A stretch of DNA of 64,000 nucleotides from ZAX-1 sp046533095 (GTDB taxonomy: Bacteria; Bacillota; Clostridia; Lachnospirales; Lachnospiraceae): NCBI GenBank assembly GCA_046533095.1, contig JAJQRA010000034.1, positions 62,001 to 126,000 of the forward strand, in the 5' to 3' direction. The translations under genes were made by a program, and so were the position numbers. How positions within the stretch are numbered: the first letter of the stretch is position 1; each line of letters starts with the position of its first letter. Of the stretch, positions 1 to 8,951 are shown piece by piece. The notes under the pieces are model-generated. The model was not told where the DNA came from, did no database searches, and saw only the letters and a list, made by a program, of their open reading frames with translations.

Positions 1-340
1 TTGAAAATAATTTGCACAAATAGAATACCACAGAAGTTTATGCTTTGCAATAATTTGACAAGAAAAAATATTCCAAATTTATAAAAAAGTGAATTTTTAT
101 AAATTTGAAATCAATATTTTAAATTTTTTTGTAATTTTATAACAAAAATGTTATGAAATGAAATAGGATTTGATATTGATGGGGGTTGAAAAGTGAAGCA
201 CAAACATGCAATTAATACGGAATATGAAAATCAAACCATCAATCAAAATAGTTGCGTTTTTTAATATGCAAAAATAATGGGAAATGGTATAATGTGAACA
301 CAGTGAACGTTAGGAATGATATATTGATGGAGGTGGGTCA
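1..340 (+). promoter_or_regulatory. Upstream region of the FabT-like regulator
   Basis: This stretch is very A/T rich and I see no gene in it. A perfect 13-bp inverted repeat (75-87 against 94-106, 6-nt loop) could be the terminator of a gene lying off the left edge. An extended -10 box (TGG then TATAAT, 285-293) lies about 45 bases before the coding start, with no convincing -35. The ribosome site GGAGG is at 329-333, seven bases before a GTG start. Confidence 0.5.
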
Positions 341-778
341 GTGGACAGTTATCATACTCTGCATGAGATTCTAGTCAAACTATTTAATGATATTATGGAT
401 ATCGAGGAGAAAGCAATTATTACGGAAGAATTTAAGGATATATCAAATAAAGATATGCACATAATAGAGGCAATCGGTATTGAAATACCGAAAAATATGT
501 CAACGGTTGCAAAGTCCTTATCCGTTACGGTAGGGACGTTGACCATTGCCATTAATAGTTTGGTGAAGAAAAATTATGTAAATCGAGTGCGTAGTGAAGA
601 AGATCGCAGAGTGGTATTAATTTCCCTTTCTAAAAAGGGGAAACATGCATTTGAACACCATAAACGTTTTCATAATGAGATGATAAAAGCAACACTTGAT
701 GGATTAGATAAAGAACAAACAGAAATATTGGTAAAAGCATTATCTAATTTAAAAGGATTTTTTCATCGCTTTTCGTGA
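341..778 (+). CDS. MarR-family regulator, FabT-like
   Basis: A 145-residue winged-helix DNA-binding protein. The central part (about residues 50-100) reads as a MarR helix-turn-helix followed by the wing signature with the EEDRR element at about 86-90. The N-terminus (NDIMDIEEKA) and the segment containing KDMHIIEAIG resemble FabT, the MarR-type repressor of fatty-acid synthesis genes in streptococci and clostridia, where it usually opens the fab cluster. No fab gene lies in the window: the next gene is mgtE on the other strand, so any fab genes would have to be elsewhere. The GTG start is chosen because GGAGG precedes it at the right distance. The MarR assignment is solid; the FabT subfamily is inferred from remembered similarity. 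Confidence 0.8.
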   Translation: MDSYHTLHEILVKLFNDIMDIEEKAIITEEFKDISNKDMHIIEAIGIEIPKNMSTVAKSLSVTVGTLTIAINSLVKKNYVNRVRSEEDRRVVLISLSKKGKHAFEHHKRFHNEMIKATLDGLDKEQTEILVKALSNLKGFFHRFS

Positions 779-843
779 TGAAAAAAACGTTGCAATCCAC
801 ATTTATGGTGTTCACAGTAACAAGATTAGGAAGTTTCGTTAAA

Positions 844-2205
844 TTACGCTGAAATATTAAGTAAGCGGGTAGCTACTGAAAAATAAATCAATATAGAGCA
901 GGCATCTACGAGCGTTGTAATCAGTGGAGATGCCATAATTGCAGGATCTAAGTGGACTCTCTTTGCCAAAAGGGGAAGTACCCCACCAATAAATTTTGAG
1001 ATAATAATCGTAGCCATCAAGGTTAATCCTACCACCACTGCGATAGCTAGATCTCGATACATAAGGTAGATACGAAGTGCATTTACAATAGCGAGCGAGA
1101 CACTGACAATCAATGCAATACGAAATTCTTTAAAGATTACCTTAAAAATATCACGAAATTCTACTTCATCTAAAGCAATGCCTCGTATAATCAATGTAGC
1201 ACTTTGCGATCCACAGTTTCCACCAGTATCCATCAGCATCGGAATGAAAGAAACTAAAAGCGGAATTGTGCTAAATGCATCTTCATATCTTGTGATAATC
1301 ATTCCCGTAAACGTAGCCGATATCATTAAAATCAATAGCCATAAAACTCTGTTTCTTGCGTGTTGAAATACCGATGTTTCAAAATAAGATTCATCCGTAG
1401 GGGTTACAGCGGCCATAATGGATAAATCCTCAGTGGTTTCCTCTTCAATAACATCCATTGCATCGTCAAAAGTGATGATTCCTACGAGCCGTTGTTCGGC
1501 ATCAACGATAGGGATAGCCAAAAAATCATATTTCCCGAACATTTTAGCTACTTCTTCTTTGTCCTCATGCGTATGGGCATAGATTACATTTCTTTCCATG
1601 ATTTCTTCAATTTGTTGAGAATCTTCTGCCAATAACAAATCTTTTACGGAAACGAATCCAATTAATTTACGGTTTTCTGTTACATAGCAGGTGTAAATGG
1701 TTTCTTTATCCAATGCAGTGCTTCGTATACGCAAAATAGCCTCGCCTACGGTTAAGTCTTTTTTGATATTCACGTACTCAATTGTCATCATGCTTCCGGC
1801 ACTGTTTTTCGGATAATTGAGTATCTGGTTAATCATCTTGCGGGTCTGCTCATCTGTATTCCTTAAAATACGAGAAACTACATTTGCGGGCATTTCTTCG
1901 ATCATATCAATGGTATCGTCGATAAAGATATCATCTATCACATCACGAAGTTCTCGGTCTGTCAAGGCATCAACTAAAGTCTTTCGCATATCGCGGCTCA
2001 TATAGGTAAAAGTATCTGCCGCCTTTTCCTTTGGAAGCAGGCGATAAAGGACAGGGATTTCTTTTTTCTGCAAATCATCAAACAAAGCAGCAATATCGGC
2101 TTCATTCATTGGGTCAAGCATCTGTCTAAGTTTAGAATACTTTCTTTCTGCTAATAATGTGTTTGCTTTTTCTGCAATTTCTGTTGGGCCTTTTAATTCT
2201 TCCAC
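844..2205 (-). CDS. mgtE: Magnesium transporter MgtE
   Basis: A 453-residue magnesium channel. Residues 1-130 form the helical MgtE N domain, about 135-255 the tandem CBS pair that senses cytosolic magnesium, and about 285-450 the five-helix membrane domain. The segment around PMLMDTGGNCGSQS is the conserved pore-lining motif of the family. The length is normal. It is read towards the FabT-like gene and is a single-gene unit with a strong ribosome site (AAGGAGGTAAT) just before the ATG. Intracellular magnesium closes the channel through the N and CBS domains in characterised homologues. I found no recognisable M-box riboswitch upstream. Confidence 0.97.
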   Translation of the reverse strand: MEELKGPTEIAEKANTLLAERKYSKLRQMLDPMNEADIAALFDDLQKKEIPVLYRLLPKEKAADTFTYMSRDMRKTLVDALTDRELRDVIDDIFIDDTIDMIEEMPANVVSRILRNTDEQTRKMINQILNYPKNSAGSMMTIEYVNIKKDLTVGEAILRIRSTALDKETIYTCYVTENRKLIGFVSVKDLLLAEDSQQIEEIMERNVIYAHTHEDKEEVAKMFGKYDFLAIPIVDAEQRLVGIITFDDAMDVIEEETTEDLSIMAAVTPTDESYFETSVFQHARNRVLWLLILMISATFTGMIITRYEDAFSTIPLLVSFIPMLMDTGGNCGSQSATLIIRGIALDEVEFRDIFKVIFKEFRIALIVSVSLAIVNALRIYLMYRDLAIAVVVGLTLMATIIISKFIGGVLPLLAKRVHLDPAIMASPLITTLVDACSILIYFSVATRLLNISA

Positions 2206-2719
2206 CGCTATTACCTCCTTTATTCTTTAATATTTTCTTGCTTCATTGTACCATATAATAAAAAAAAATCATATGGTTATATTTTTAGCCAAACGAAGGA
2301 TGACTATTCGGTTAAATATTAAACACAGATTTCATAGTAGCAACCTTCCCTAGTCTTTCGATATTCTTTCCTTTTCTCCCCAATCATAAATTCGGCATAG
2401 CATAGACGCTACTTCAATATCCGTAGCAAGATTTTCCATGTAGTGCTATGGTGTTCAATCCATGTTTCGCCAATCATATGTAAAAATATAGCGAAGGAAG
2501 AGAGGGCACACAACAATTGATTTAAAACTTAGAGAGGAAAAGATGCACAAGACATGAAAGAAGCTACAAGGAACGCAGAGCGCAACGGCAACCGCTACTA
2601 GAATATTTTTAAATTCCATGCAAAGCAGTTGCGCGTCGCTGTGGCGCACGTTCTTGTAACAAAGAGGCTTAAAGCGAAAGGAATGGGGGCTTGCCATCGG
2701 AAAACATTTTTCCAGACCC
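2206..2719. other. Intergenic region between mgtE and the HD-GYP gene
   Basis: The mgtE-proximal part is A/T rich and holds a likely extended -10 for mgtE on the minus strand (TGG TACAAT, -10 at 2245-2250). The part from about 2500 to 2719 is richer in G+C, like the signalling genes to its right, and contains a small hairpin (2630-2634 against 2644-2648). A minus-strand reading frame runs across 2455-2719 into the HD-GYP gene, but it has no ribosome site and no recognisable protein. Confidence 0.5.
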
Positions 2720-3967
2720 TTAACCAAGTCTACCGGTTCTCGCAACTGTCGCGAAATGGTCGGATACTTTAGAAAACATCTTGACCAGTAGCGGGTCGAA
2801 ATGTGTATCGCCACCACCCTCAATTATCTGCTTCGCCTCATCTGTGCTGAACGCCTTTTTGTACGGACGGACGGAAACGAGCGCGTCATACACATCGGCA
2901 ATCGCCATCAAACGCCCTTCCAGCGGAATATTATATCCGCTTAAACCATGCGGATAGCCGTTGCCATCCCATCTTTCGTGATGCGTACCGGCAATTCGTC
3001 TGGCATGGCGCAGAAAAGCGTGTTCCTCCGCATTTTCCTCAATCTTTTTTATGGCGTCCACGCCGATTAAGGCATGTGTTTTCATGATACTAAATTCCTC
3101 AGGAGTGAGCTTGCCCGGCTTATTGAGAATGAGGTCGCTGATTGCTATTTTGCCGACATCGTGGAGTTGCGCCGAGGGGAGCAGATAGTCTAAATCCAAA
3201 TCGGATATCTCTTCCGCATATATATTTTCCTCAATCAGCTTATCCAGTAAAATCTTCATATATTGCTGTGTACGGAAAATGTGTCCTCCCGTCAAGTTGT
3301 CACGGAATTCGACTAAGTCGGCCACGGTATTAAGCACCGCGTTTTGCAGATTGAAAACCTGATTGGTCTTTTTTTGTACTATTTCGGCAAGATTGAGGTT
3401 GAATTCCCGGAGTTGTTTTTTCTGCATCTCGATAATAAGATGATTTTCAATGCGCTTGAGTAAAAGCGGAGCCGAAAAAGGCTTGTAAACATAGTCTATC
3501 GCGCCGAGACTCAACCCCTCCAGTTCACTGCCCTCATCTGTCCGGGAAGTAAGGAACATAACAGGAATTTCCCGCCATTGCGGGGCGTGTTTTAAGCGCT
3601 TAATCGCTTCGTAACCGTCCACTTCAGGCATTTCGATGTCGAGCAAAATCATATCGGGGACAATGCTCTCTAGTGTGTCAAACATGATGTCTGCCGATGG
3701 AACGGGATAAACCCTGTACAGTTCCTTAAGTATTTCCTTACCTGAAGCCAAGTTGGTCATGTTGTCATCCACCAGCAGAATCTTTTTTCGTTCACCGTCC
3801 GCGCCGTCCACGATGTCAATCGTCTTGATGTTTGAATTCCGCAAAGTATGTATAAGGGTTTCGGATATCGAAGATCCCGGCTCCGCCAATAAAGAACCGT
3901 TGCTTTGCCTGACTTCATTTGCAAGAATCTGTCCGATCTGAACATCCATCAAAGAAATATTTTTCAT
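2720..3967 (-). CDS. Response regulator with HD-GYP domain (predicted c-di-GMP phosphodiesterase)
   Basis: A protein of about 415 residues. After a roughly 60-residue N-terminal segment comes a receiver domain (from KKILLVDDN; phospho-acceptor Asp in LLDIEMPEVDGYEAI) and then an HD-GYP domain with LHDVGKIAISD, THHERWDGNGYPHGLSG and DVYDALVSVRPYK. HD-GYP proteins hydrolyse cyclic di-GMP. The HD, the HDxGKxxI-like stretch and the GYP (NGYPHGL) are all present, so activity is plausible. An upstream in-frame ATG at 3979 exists, but GGAG lies properly before the ATG at 3967, so that start is preferred. The gene follows the hybrid kinase by about 36 bases and is its obvious partner. Base composition matches the kinase, not the surroundings. 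Confidence 0.93.
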   Translation of the reverse strand: MKNISLMDVQIGQILANEVRQSNGSLLAEPGSSISETLIHTLRNSNIKTIDIVDGADGERKKILLVDDNMTNLASGKEILKELYRVYPVPSADIMFDTLESIVPDMILLDIEMPEVDGYEAIKRLKHAPQWREIPVMFLTSRTDEGSELEGLSLGAIDYVYKPFSAPLLLKRIENHLIIEMQKKQLREFNLNLAEIVQKKTNQVFNLQNAVLNTVADLVEFRDNLTGGHIFRTQQYMKILLDKLIEENIYAEEISDLDLDYLLPSAQLHDVGKIAISDLILNKPGKLTPEEFSIMKTHALIGVDAIKKIEENAEEHAFLRHARRIAGTHHERWDGNGYPHGLSGYNIPLEGRLMAIADVYDALVSVRPYKKAFSTDEAKQIIEGGGDTHFDPLLVKMFSKVSDHFATVARTGRLG

Positions 3968-4003
3968 AATAAACTCCATTCTACCGCTGCTATGCGGCGT
4001 TTT

Positions 4004-7000
4004 TTATCCTTCTGATAACTTCTCAACAATTTTTTTGAGTCCCATGACATTTACCTGTGACCTTAACCATTCCACCAGATCGCTATTGGATTCATATTCG
4101 TAGCTCTCCAGTTCCTTCATAGCCTTGTCAACCTCGTCAATGTCAAAGCTCTTGCAAGCTTCCGACAGGGTGGCCAGCGTGTCCGCGTCAGGTTTCGTTT
4201 TACGGGGTTTGGGATTTTCCCGCGCAATTGCTTCTAGCGCTTTGGAGGAACCGTCAATCAGTGCTTGGACGGCCTCTGTAAAATCATTGTTGTTCGCCTT
4301 GACAAACGTAAGGTCACCGGCTTTTGACGCAAATTCAAGTGCTTCGGCCTGCGCGCCTATTGGCTCCGCGCCGATACTTCGGCTACTGCTCTTTATCCCG
4401 TGTACGACTATCGCATAATCCGGCAAGCTTTCCTGTGTGCATTCACGTAGTTTGTCAAGCAGAGGAGGCGTATTTTGCACATAAGATTTGAGCACGCCCA
4501 GATAGGTTTCCTCATCGTCGCCAAAGCGCTTTAGACCTTTTTTAAGGTCAAGCCCGCGAACGCTGAATTTACCGGAATGCATATAGTCTCTTAAGTCAAA
4601 GTCGCTATTCTCGTCGTTGGCACTCCTTTTCTCATTGTCTGTGCGCGGACTTGTCATACTCTGTTGGTTATGATGGGTATCCTTGGCAAGTTCTTTTTCC
4701 AGCTCCTTGTCGCGCACCCAATAATTTATGACGACATCCATACGCATAATGTCAATCGGCTTGGAAAGAAATGCCTGAAACCCTTTGCTTAAGAACATGT
4801 CTTCATTACCGACAATGGCATTGGCGGTGAGGGCGATGATGGGGATGTTTTTCGCGTACTCCGTCCCGATTTCCTCACGTATAATTCGGGTCGCTTCTAT
4901 TCCGTCCATGCCCGGCATCATGTGATCCATAAAAATTGCGTTGTATGTGACGGGCTGCTTACGGATCAAGTCAATGGCGGCCGGACCGCTGGTAACGCAG
5001 TCTATTTGCATACCGTAAGGCTTCATCATGCCACGGGCTACGTCTAAATTTGTTGAGATATCATCTACAATGAGTACCCGTGCGTAAGGAATGTTTGTGC
5101 GTAGTAGTTTTGCGCTCCGGTCGCGCCGATTATCGGAATAGTGGAAATTCCGAAGATTTTCGGCAACCTCTGCGCCGATTGGTACACTATTCTGCGCCCT
5201 GCCCTGCCTAAGACGCACCGTAAACGTACTGCCGTTTCCATACTCACTTTCGACAGTGATTCCGCCACCCATCATCTCCGCCATACTTTTGCAGATGGAA
5301 AGGCCCAGACCCGTTCCCTCAATTTTACGGTTGCTCTTTGTGTCCACTTGATTGTACTCGGAAAAGAGTTTTTTCACATCTTCCAGGTGGATGCCGATGC
5401 CACTGTCCGTAACTCTGGAAACAAGCCATATAGCATCGCCATCCATTTCAAAAGTAATATGCCAAACAACGGAACCCTCTTTCGTATACTTGAACGCGTT
5501 GCTCAACAGATTGTTAAAAACCTGCTTGATACGCAGTTCGTCCCCCACAAGCTGGCTTGGCATGGACTCGTCTATATCCAAATGAAAGGTGATGGGTTTA
5601 GAACCAATCCGCACGATATTTAGGGTGACGGTATCGTTTATCAGGCTCGGCGTGTCATATTCTACCGGTATAAGCTCAAATTTTCCCGATTCGATTTTTG
5701 ATATGTCCAAAATATCATTGATAAGACTAAGCAAAGTTACGCCGGAATTATACATTTTTCCTATATTGTCCCGCACATCTTCCCGGATATCGTCAATATC
5801 CAGCGTCAATTCCGAAAGACCGATGATCGCATTAAGTGGCGTGCGCATTTCATGGCTCATGTTGGCGAGAAAATCGGATTTTGCCGAAGCACTTGCAACT
5901 GCGGACTCTCTTGCTTTAACCAAATCCAGCGTCATTTCGGCACGCAGCAAGGCGTTGGCGATTAAGAGGCCGCCCGAACGTAGCAGATTTTCGTCGTCGA
6001 TTGTAAATACGCGCTCTCCATGGCAATCATCAAAGCAGACAAATCCCCAAAAACAATTTTGGAAGAACACCGGAATGACAAGAATGGACAGTATCTGTTG
6101 CGGTAGCAATTGTGCTTTTTCTTCCTGCGAATAATGGCTGACACAGGTGTTGATAATCTGTCCGGCGGACAGCTTTTCTTCCCATCCGGGGATATTTTTG
6201 CTGTAGGCGACATCTATGGTAATGGCTTTTCCCGACTGTGGCTCCGCTCCCCCAGACCACTCATATATCTGCGAACAGTAAAGCTCCCCGTCCCTTACCG
6301 AGTTTTTCCAGATGCGCATTCGATCCACTTTTGCGCACAAAGCCATCATTTCCATGCCACTGACAATGCTACTTTCAAAATCGCCCGCCTCCGCATCAAG
6401 CAGCATTACGGCTGTGTCGTTAATGGCATACAGGAGTTTCCCCTGCGCTTCAAGCGCAGCCACCAAGTTGTCGTTTAGTTTATACGGTTTTTCAAGGGAA
6501 ATGGATGCGAAAAACGCGGATATCACACTCAGAACTAAACACACCACCCCTACAAGTACAAGCCCATTGCGGACATTTTGCAAGGGGCTTTCGCCGAGCG
6601 GTGCGACCACGCCGAGCGACCAGCCGACTTTTGAGCCTGTGATAGGCATAAAGACGCAAAGCCTCTCTTTACCTTCCACCGAAAATCTGCCGATGCCGAT
6701 TTCTCCTCTGATCATGCGTTTGACGGTTTCGGAAAGCCTGGTATCCTGTCCGTTCGCTCCCTCGCTTTTGACAAAATTGAAACGTTCCGTCACCCAGTTC
6801 TCGCGGATATTGGCTAAAATGGTTCCTTCCATATCTAATATGAAGATATTGCCGGTCTCCCATATCTGAATGGATGAAATCAAATCGCTGAAAAGCATAC
6901 CTGGGATAGTCACGGACAAGGCGCGGTCACCATCACCCAGAGGAATACACAAATGAAACACAATATCCCCGCTTGCATCGTATCTGGTAGAGGAAATGAC

Positions 7001-7402
7001 GGCTTCTCCCGCGAAAGCCCGTTGCAGATATTCATCGGCGAGAAATTCCTCAGACGTGGGCGATGCGCCCCACGAAGTCACAATGCCGGTGCGGTCAAAA
7101 ATCGTCAATGACGTAAAATTGTCATAGGCCATGGCCTGCGCCTCTAAGGCATCGTAAAGCTCATCATCAGGCAAATGGACAAGATTTCGCGCCACTACGG
7201 TGGCATCAGACTTTAACAGATTGATCTCGGTGGTAAGAAGCATATCCGCAATCTCCGCAATTTCGGTCATATCACTTTCAATGCTTTGCTCAAGGTGTCC
7301 CTGAACAAACATCAGACCTGATCCAATGCCGAATATGATAATGATTACAGCTATCAGTATGATTAGGGCGAAACTTCTCGTTCTGATTGACATTGTTCTC
7401 AA
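4004..7402 (-). CDS. Membrane hybrid sensor histidine kinase (Cache-like, HisKA, HATPase, receiver, Hpt)
   Basis: An 1132-residue multidomain kinase. A membrane helix (about 10-32), an extracellular Cache-like sensor (about 33-275) and a second helix (about 278-302) are followed by a GAF-like cytoplasmic domain (about 320-495). The phospho-accepting histidine of SHEMRTPLNAIIG is residue 517. An ATPase domain with GTGLGLSICKSMAEMMGG follows, then a receiver with Asp826 (FMDHMMPGMDG) and an Hpt domain with His1001 (VVHGIKSSSRS). The C-terminal 60 residues are helical and resemble the tail of the hydrogenase-like kinase at 57.7-61.6 kb. It probably relays phosphate to the HD-GYP regulator directly downstream. 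The ligand is unknown. G+C content looks distinctly higher than in flanking genes, suggesting transfer. Confidence 0.93.
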   Translation of the reverse strand: MRTMSIRTRSFALIILIAVIIIIFGIGSGLMFVQGHLEQSIESDMTEIAEIADMLLTTEINLLKSDATVVARNLVHLPDDELYDALEAQAMAYDNFTSLTIFDRTGIVTSWGASPTSEEFLADEYLQRAFAGEAVISSTRYDASGDIVFHLCIPLGDGDRALSVTIPGMLFSDLISSIQIWETGNIFILDMEGTILANIRENWVTERFNFVKSEGANGQDTRLSETVKRMIRGEIGIGRFSVEGKERLCVFMPITGSKVGWSLGVVAPLGESPLQNVRNGLVLVGVVCLVLSVISAFFASISLEKPYKLNDNLVAALEAQGKLLYAINDTAVMLLDAEAGDFESSIVSGMEMMALCAKVDRMRIWKNSVRDGELYCSQIYEWSGGAEPQSGKAITIDVAYSKNIPGWEEKLSAGQIINTCVSHYSQEEKAQLLPQQILSILVIPVFFQNCFWGFVCFDDCHGERVFTIDDENLLRSGGLLIANALLRAEMTLDLVKARESAVASASAKSDFLANMSHEMRTPLNAIIGLSELTLDIDDIREDVRDNIGKMYNSGVTLLSLINDILDISKIESGKFELIPVEYDTPSLINDTVTLNIVRIGSKPITFHLDIDESMPSQLVGDELRIKQVFNNLLSNAFKYTKEGSVVWHITFEMDGDAIWLVSRVTDSGIGIHLEDVKKLFSEYNQVDTKSNRKIEGTGLGLSICKSMAEMMGGGITVESEYGNGSTFTVRLRQGRAQNSVPIGAEVAENLRNFHYSDNRRDRSAKLLRTNIPYARVLIVDDISTNLDVARGMMKPYGMQIDCVTSGPAAIDLIRKQPVTYNAIFMDHMMPGMDGIEATRIIREEIGTEYAKNIPIIALTANAIVGNEDMFLSKGFQAFLSKPIDIMRMDVVINYWVRDKELEKELAKDTHHNQQSMTSPRTDNEKRSANDENSDFDLRDYMHSGKFSVRGLDLKKGLKRFGDDEETYLGVLKSYVQNTPPLLDKLRECTQESLPDYAIVVHGIKSSSRSIGAEPIGAQAEALEFASKAGDLTFVKANNNDFTEAVQALIDGSSKALEAIARENPKPRKTKPDADTLATLSEACKSFDIDEVDKAMKELESYEYESNSDLVEWLRSQVNVMGLKKIVEKLSEG

Positions 7403-7857
7403 CCCCTTTCTTTTGGAGAGAGTTCGGAAAATATAAAAATCGGTCGCAAGGTTTTTTACGCCGTCAGAAGTTTAAAAACCAGAAAGGCAATGCCAAAATC
7501 CACCATGCTGTGTAAAAGTGAGCCAGGACAAACTTGTATAAATATCAAGCTTACATAATACCCATTCAAGTTATTTTGTAACATTGCTATGAACAGGCTC
7601 TAAGATAAAAATAACATAAAAAGCAGGGTAATGTCAATATTTATTATCCATCTTGTATGTGTCAAGCTTTTATCGTGCGATATTTGATCTTAACTTTTAA
7701 TTTGCTTTCAATATATCAAGAAAAATTATAAAAAAGGGGATTATCATGAACAAACATGCTATAGAAATAGCTAAAACAGAGGGACTGATCGGTTTTGCAA
7801 CAGTCCCTCTGCTTTTAGTGAATTGAAAACATATACGCGATGTGGAGTTTTAAGAGC
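7403..7857. other. Intergenic region upstream of the hybrid kinase
   Basis: No convincing gene. The stretch from about 7672 to 7712 (containing GATATTTGATCTTAACTT and then TTGCTTTCAATAT) recurs at 21987-22230 upstream of a chemoreceptor, where it is split by an insertion. The hairpin at 7777-7811 is listed separately. Confidence 0.45.
7777..7811. terminator. Perfect 11-bp terminator hairpin
   Basis: CAGAGGGACTG (7777-7787) pairs perfectly with its complement at 7801-7811 across a 13-nt loop. A CTTTTAG run follows on the plus strand, and a TTTTAG run follows on the minus strand, so it could work in both directions. It lies beyond the end of the broken UTRA gene, whose minus-strand transcript would run into it. 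Confidence 0.75.
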
Positions 7858-8265
7858 TTATTGCTCATTTTTCAGAGAAATCATTACATCTTCCCTTGTT
7901 ATATAGGCTGTTATAATATTTTTCTTGCCTAAGGCAAGCAGAGTACGAATCTCGAAGACGTTTTTATCAGTATTTGTTGTTTCGCGTTCTACTTTGAAAA
8001 CAGCGTCTCCAGACGAACAGCCAAGATACTTGGCATATTCTTCAGGAATATTTATAGCACTGTATTCTTCAGAAGCTGCAAAAAGCTCTGCACCAGTATA
8101 TTCAGATATAGCTGGATAAATATCGTCAGGCAAATTATCAATCGTAAATTCAGGACAAAACTTATGAGGTATATATGTAATTTCCAATATGTTTGGCATT
8201 ATTATGACAGTGCCTTTGCCTACCGTTTTATTGCAATGATACCAGTATCGTCTTGTACGCCGATA
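7858..8265 (-). pseudogene. Remnant of a GntR/UTRA transcription regulator
   Basis: The frame from the ATG at 8199 gives 113 residues that match only the second half of a UTRA ligand-binding domain (from about ITYIPHKF through KVERETTN to the C-terminus). The frame stays open upstream to 8265 without a start codon and contains VGKGTVII, the typical end of a GntR winged helix (compare QGKGTFV). The DNA-binding helices and the first half of UTRA are missing, so this looks like a deleted and decayed regulator of the adjacent hxlA-hxlB genes. It could still yield a stand-alone sugar-phosphate-binding fragment. The identification rests on motif reading. Confidence 0.7.
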
Positions 8266-8306
8266 CTATTTTTTGTGTTGGCATTACGTAATAGCCACAT
8301 AAAGTT

Positions 8307-8879
8307 TTACTCTAGATTAGCGTGCCTAGAAAACATTTCTTCTGAAGATATATCTAATTTCTCCTTCAACATGATTATGATACTATCATAGACTAGCCAT
8401 GACAATTGCTCAAACAGATTTCCCATTGGCTGAAAAGAAGTGAAAGAATTCTCTAAATTGCTTTTTGGTGTTTCTCCGGGAACTGTGACAATATGGTTTG
8501 CAATTTGACCAATTGTAGAATTAGGAAATATAGTAAGAAGGGCAATTTTTGCGCCTATGTCTCTTGCTTTTAAAGCCATGGCAACAAGGCTATCCGTACC
8601 ACCAGAACCAGATCCGATGATTAGCAAATCATCTTGTTTTATGGAAGGCGTCGTAGGTTCCCCTATAAAATAAACTTTTAATCCCAAATGCATTAAGCGA
8701 TTGGAAAAAGCTCTGGAGATAAAACCGGAGCGTCCGGCACCGGAAACAAAAATACGTTGTGCCGCTAAAATAGAATCGGCAAATGACTGTAGTTCGGCCT
8801 CAGATACTAGTTTTGCGTTGTCTGATAGTTCAGAAATGATTTTCTCCAAATAAATAGCATTCTTCATATTTGATACCAT
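8307..8879 (-). CDS. hxlB: 6-phospho-3-hexuloisomerase
   Basis: A 190-residue SIS-domain sugar-phosphate isomerase. It converts the hexulose-6-phosphate made by HxlA from formaldehyde and ribulose 5-phosphate into fructose 6-phosphate. The SIS signature is clear: IFVSGAGRSGFISRAFSNRL near residues 43-62, then IGSGSGGTDSL and LTIFPNSTIG. Size and C-terminal helix (FEQLSWLVYDSIIIMLKEKL) are as expected for the family. It lies about 70 bases downstream of hxlA on the same strand, so one transcript is likely. The ribosome site is a modest GAAAGG. Confidence 0.93.
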   Translation of the reverse strand: MVSNMKNAIYLEKIISELSDNAKLVSEAELQSFADSILAAQRIFVSGAGRSGFISRAFSNRLMHLGLKVYFIGEPTTPSIKQDDLLIIGSGSGGTDSLVAMALKARDIGAKIALLTIFPNSTIGQIANHIVTVPGETPKSNLENSFTSFQPMGNLFEQLSWLVYDSIIIMLKEKLDISSEEMFSRHANLE

Positions 8880-8951
8880 ACCTTTCGTTCAAGGCACAAA
8901 TGAGTCATGAAATTAAGTTTTGTGCCTCATCTTTTTTGATTTAAAATTAAT

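Noticed and set aside
2206..2460. M-box magnesium riboswitch before mgtE
   Set aside because: I could not find the conserved M-box core or a terminator between a promoter and the gene.
2455..2823. A 122-residue minus-strand frame overlapping the end of the HD-GYP gene
   Set aside because: It has no ribosome site or recognisable domain, its composition is unlike a protein, and it shares about 100 bases with a clear gene in another frame.
5141..6869. Several long plus-strand frames inside the hybrid kinase
   Set aside because: They are antisense shadows of a G+C-richer gene and have no ribosome sites or domains.
7746..7823. A 25-codon frame with a fair ribosome site (AAAAGGGG) just upstream
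   Set aside because: Its second half is the perfect terminator hairpin, so the open frame is most simply a by-product of that structure. It could be revisited with ribosome profiling.
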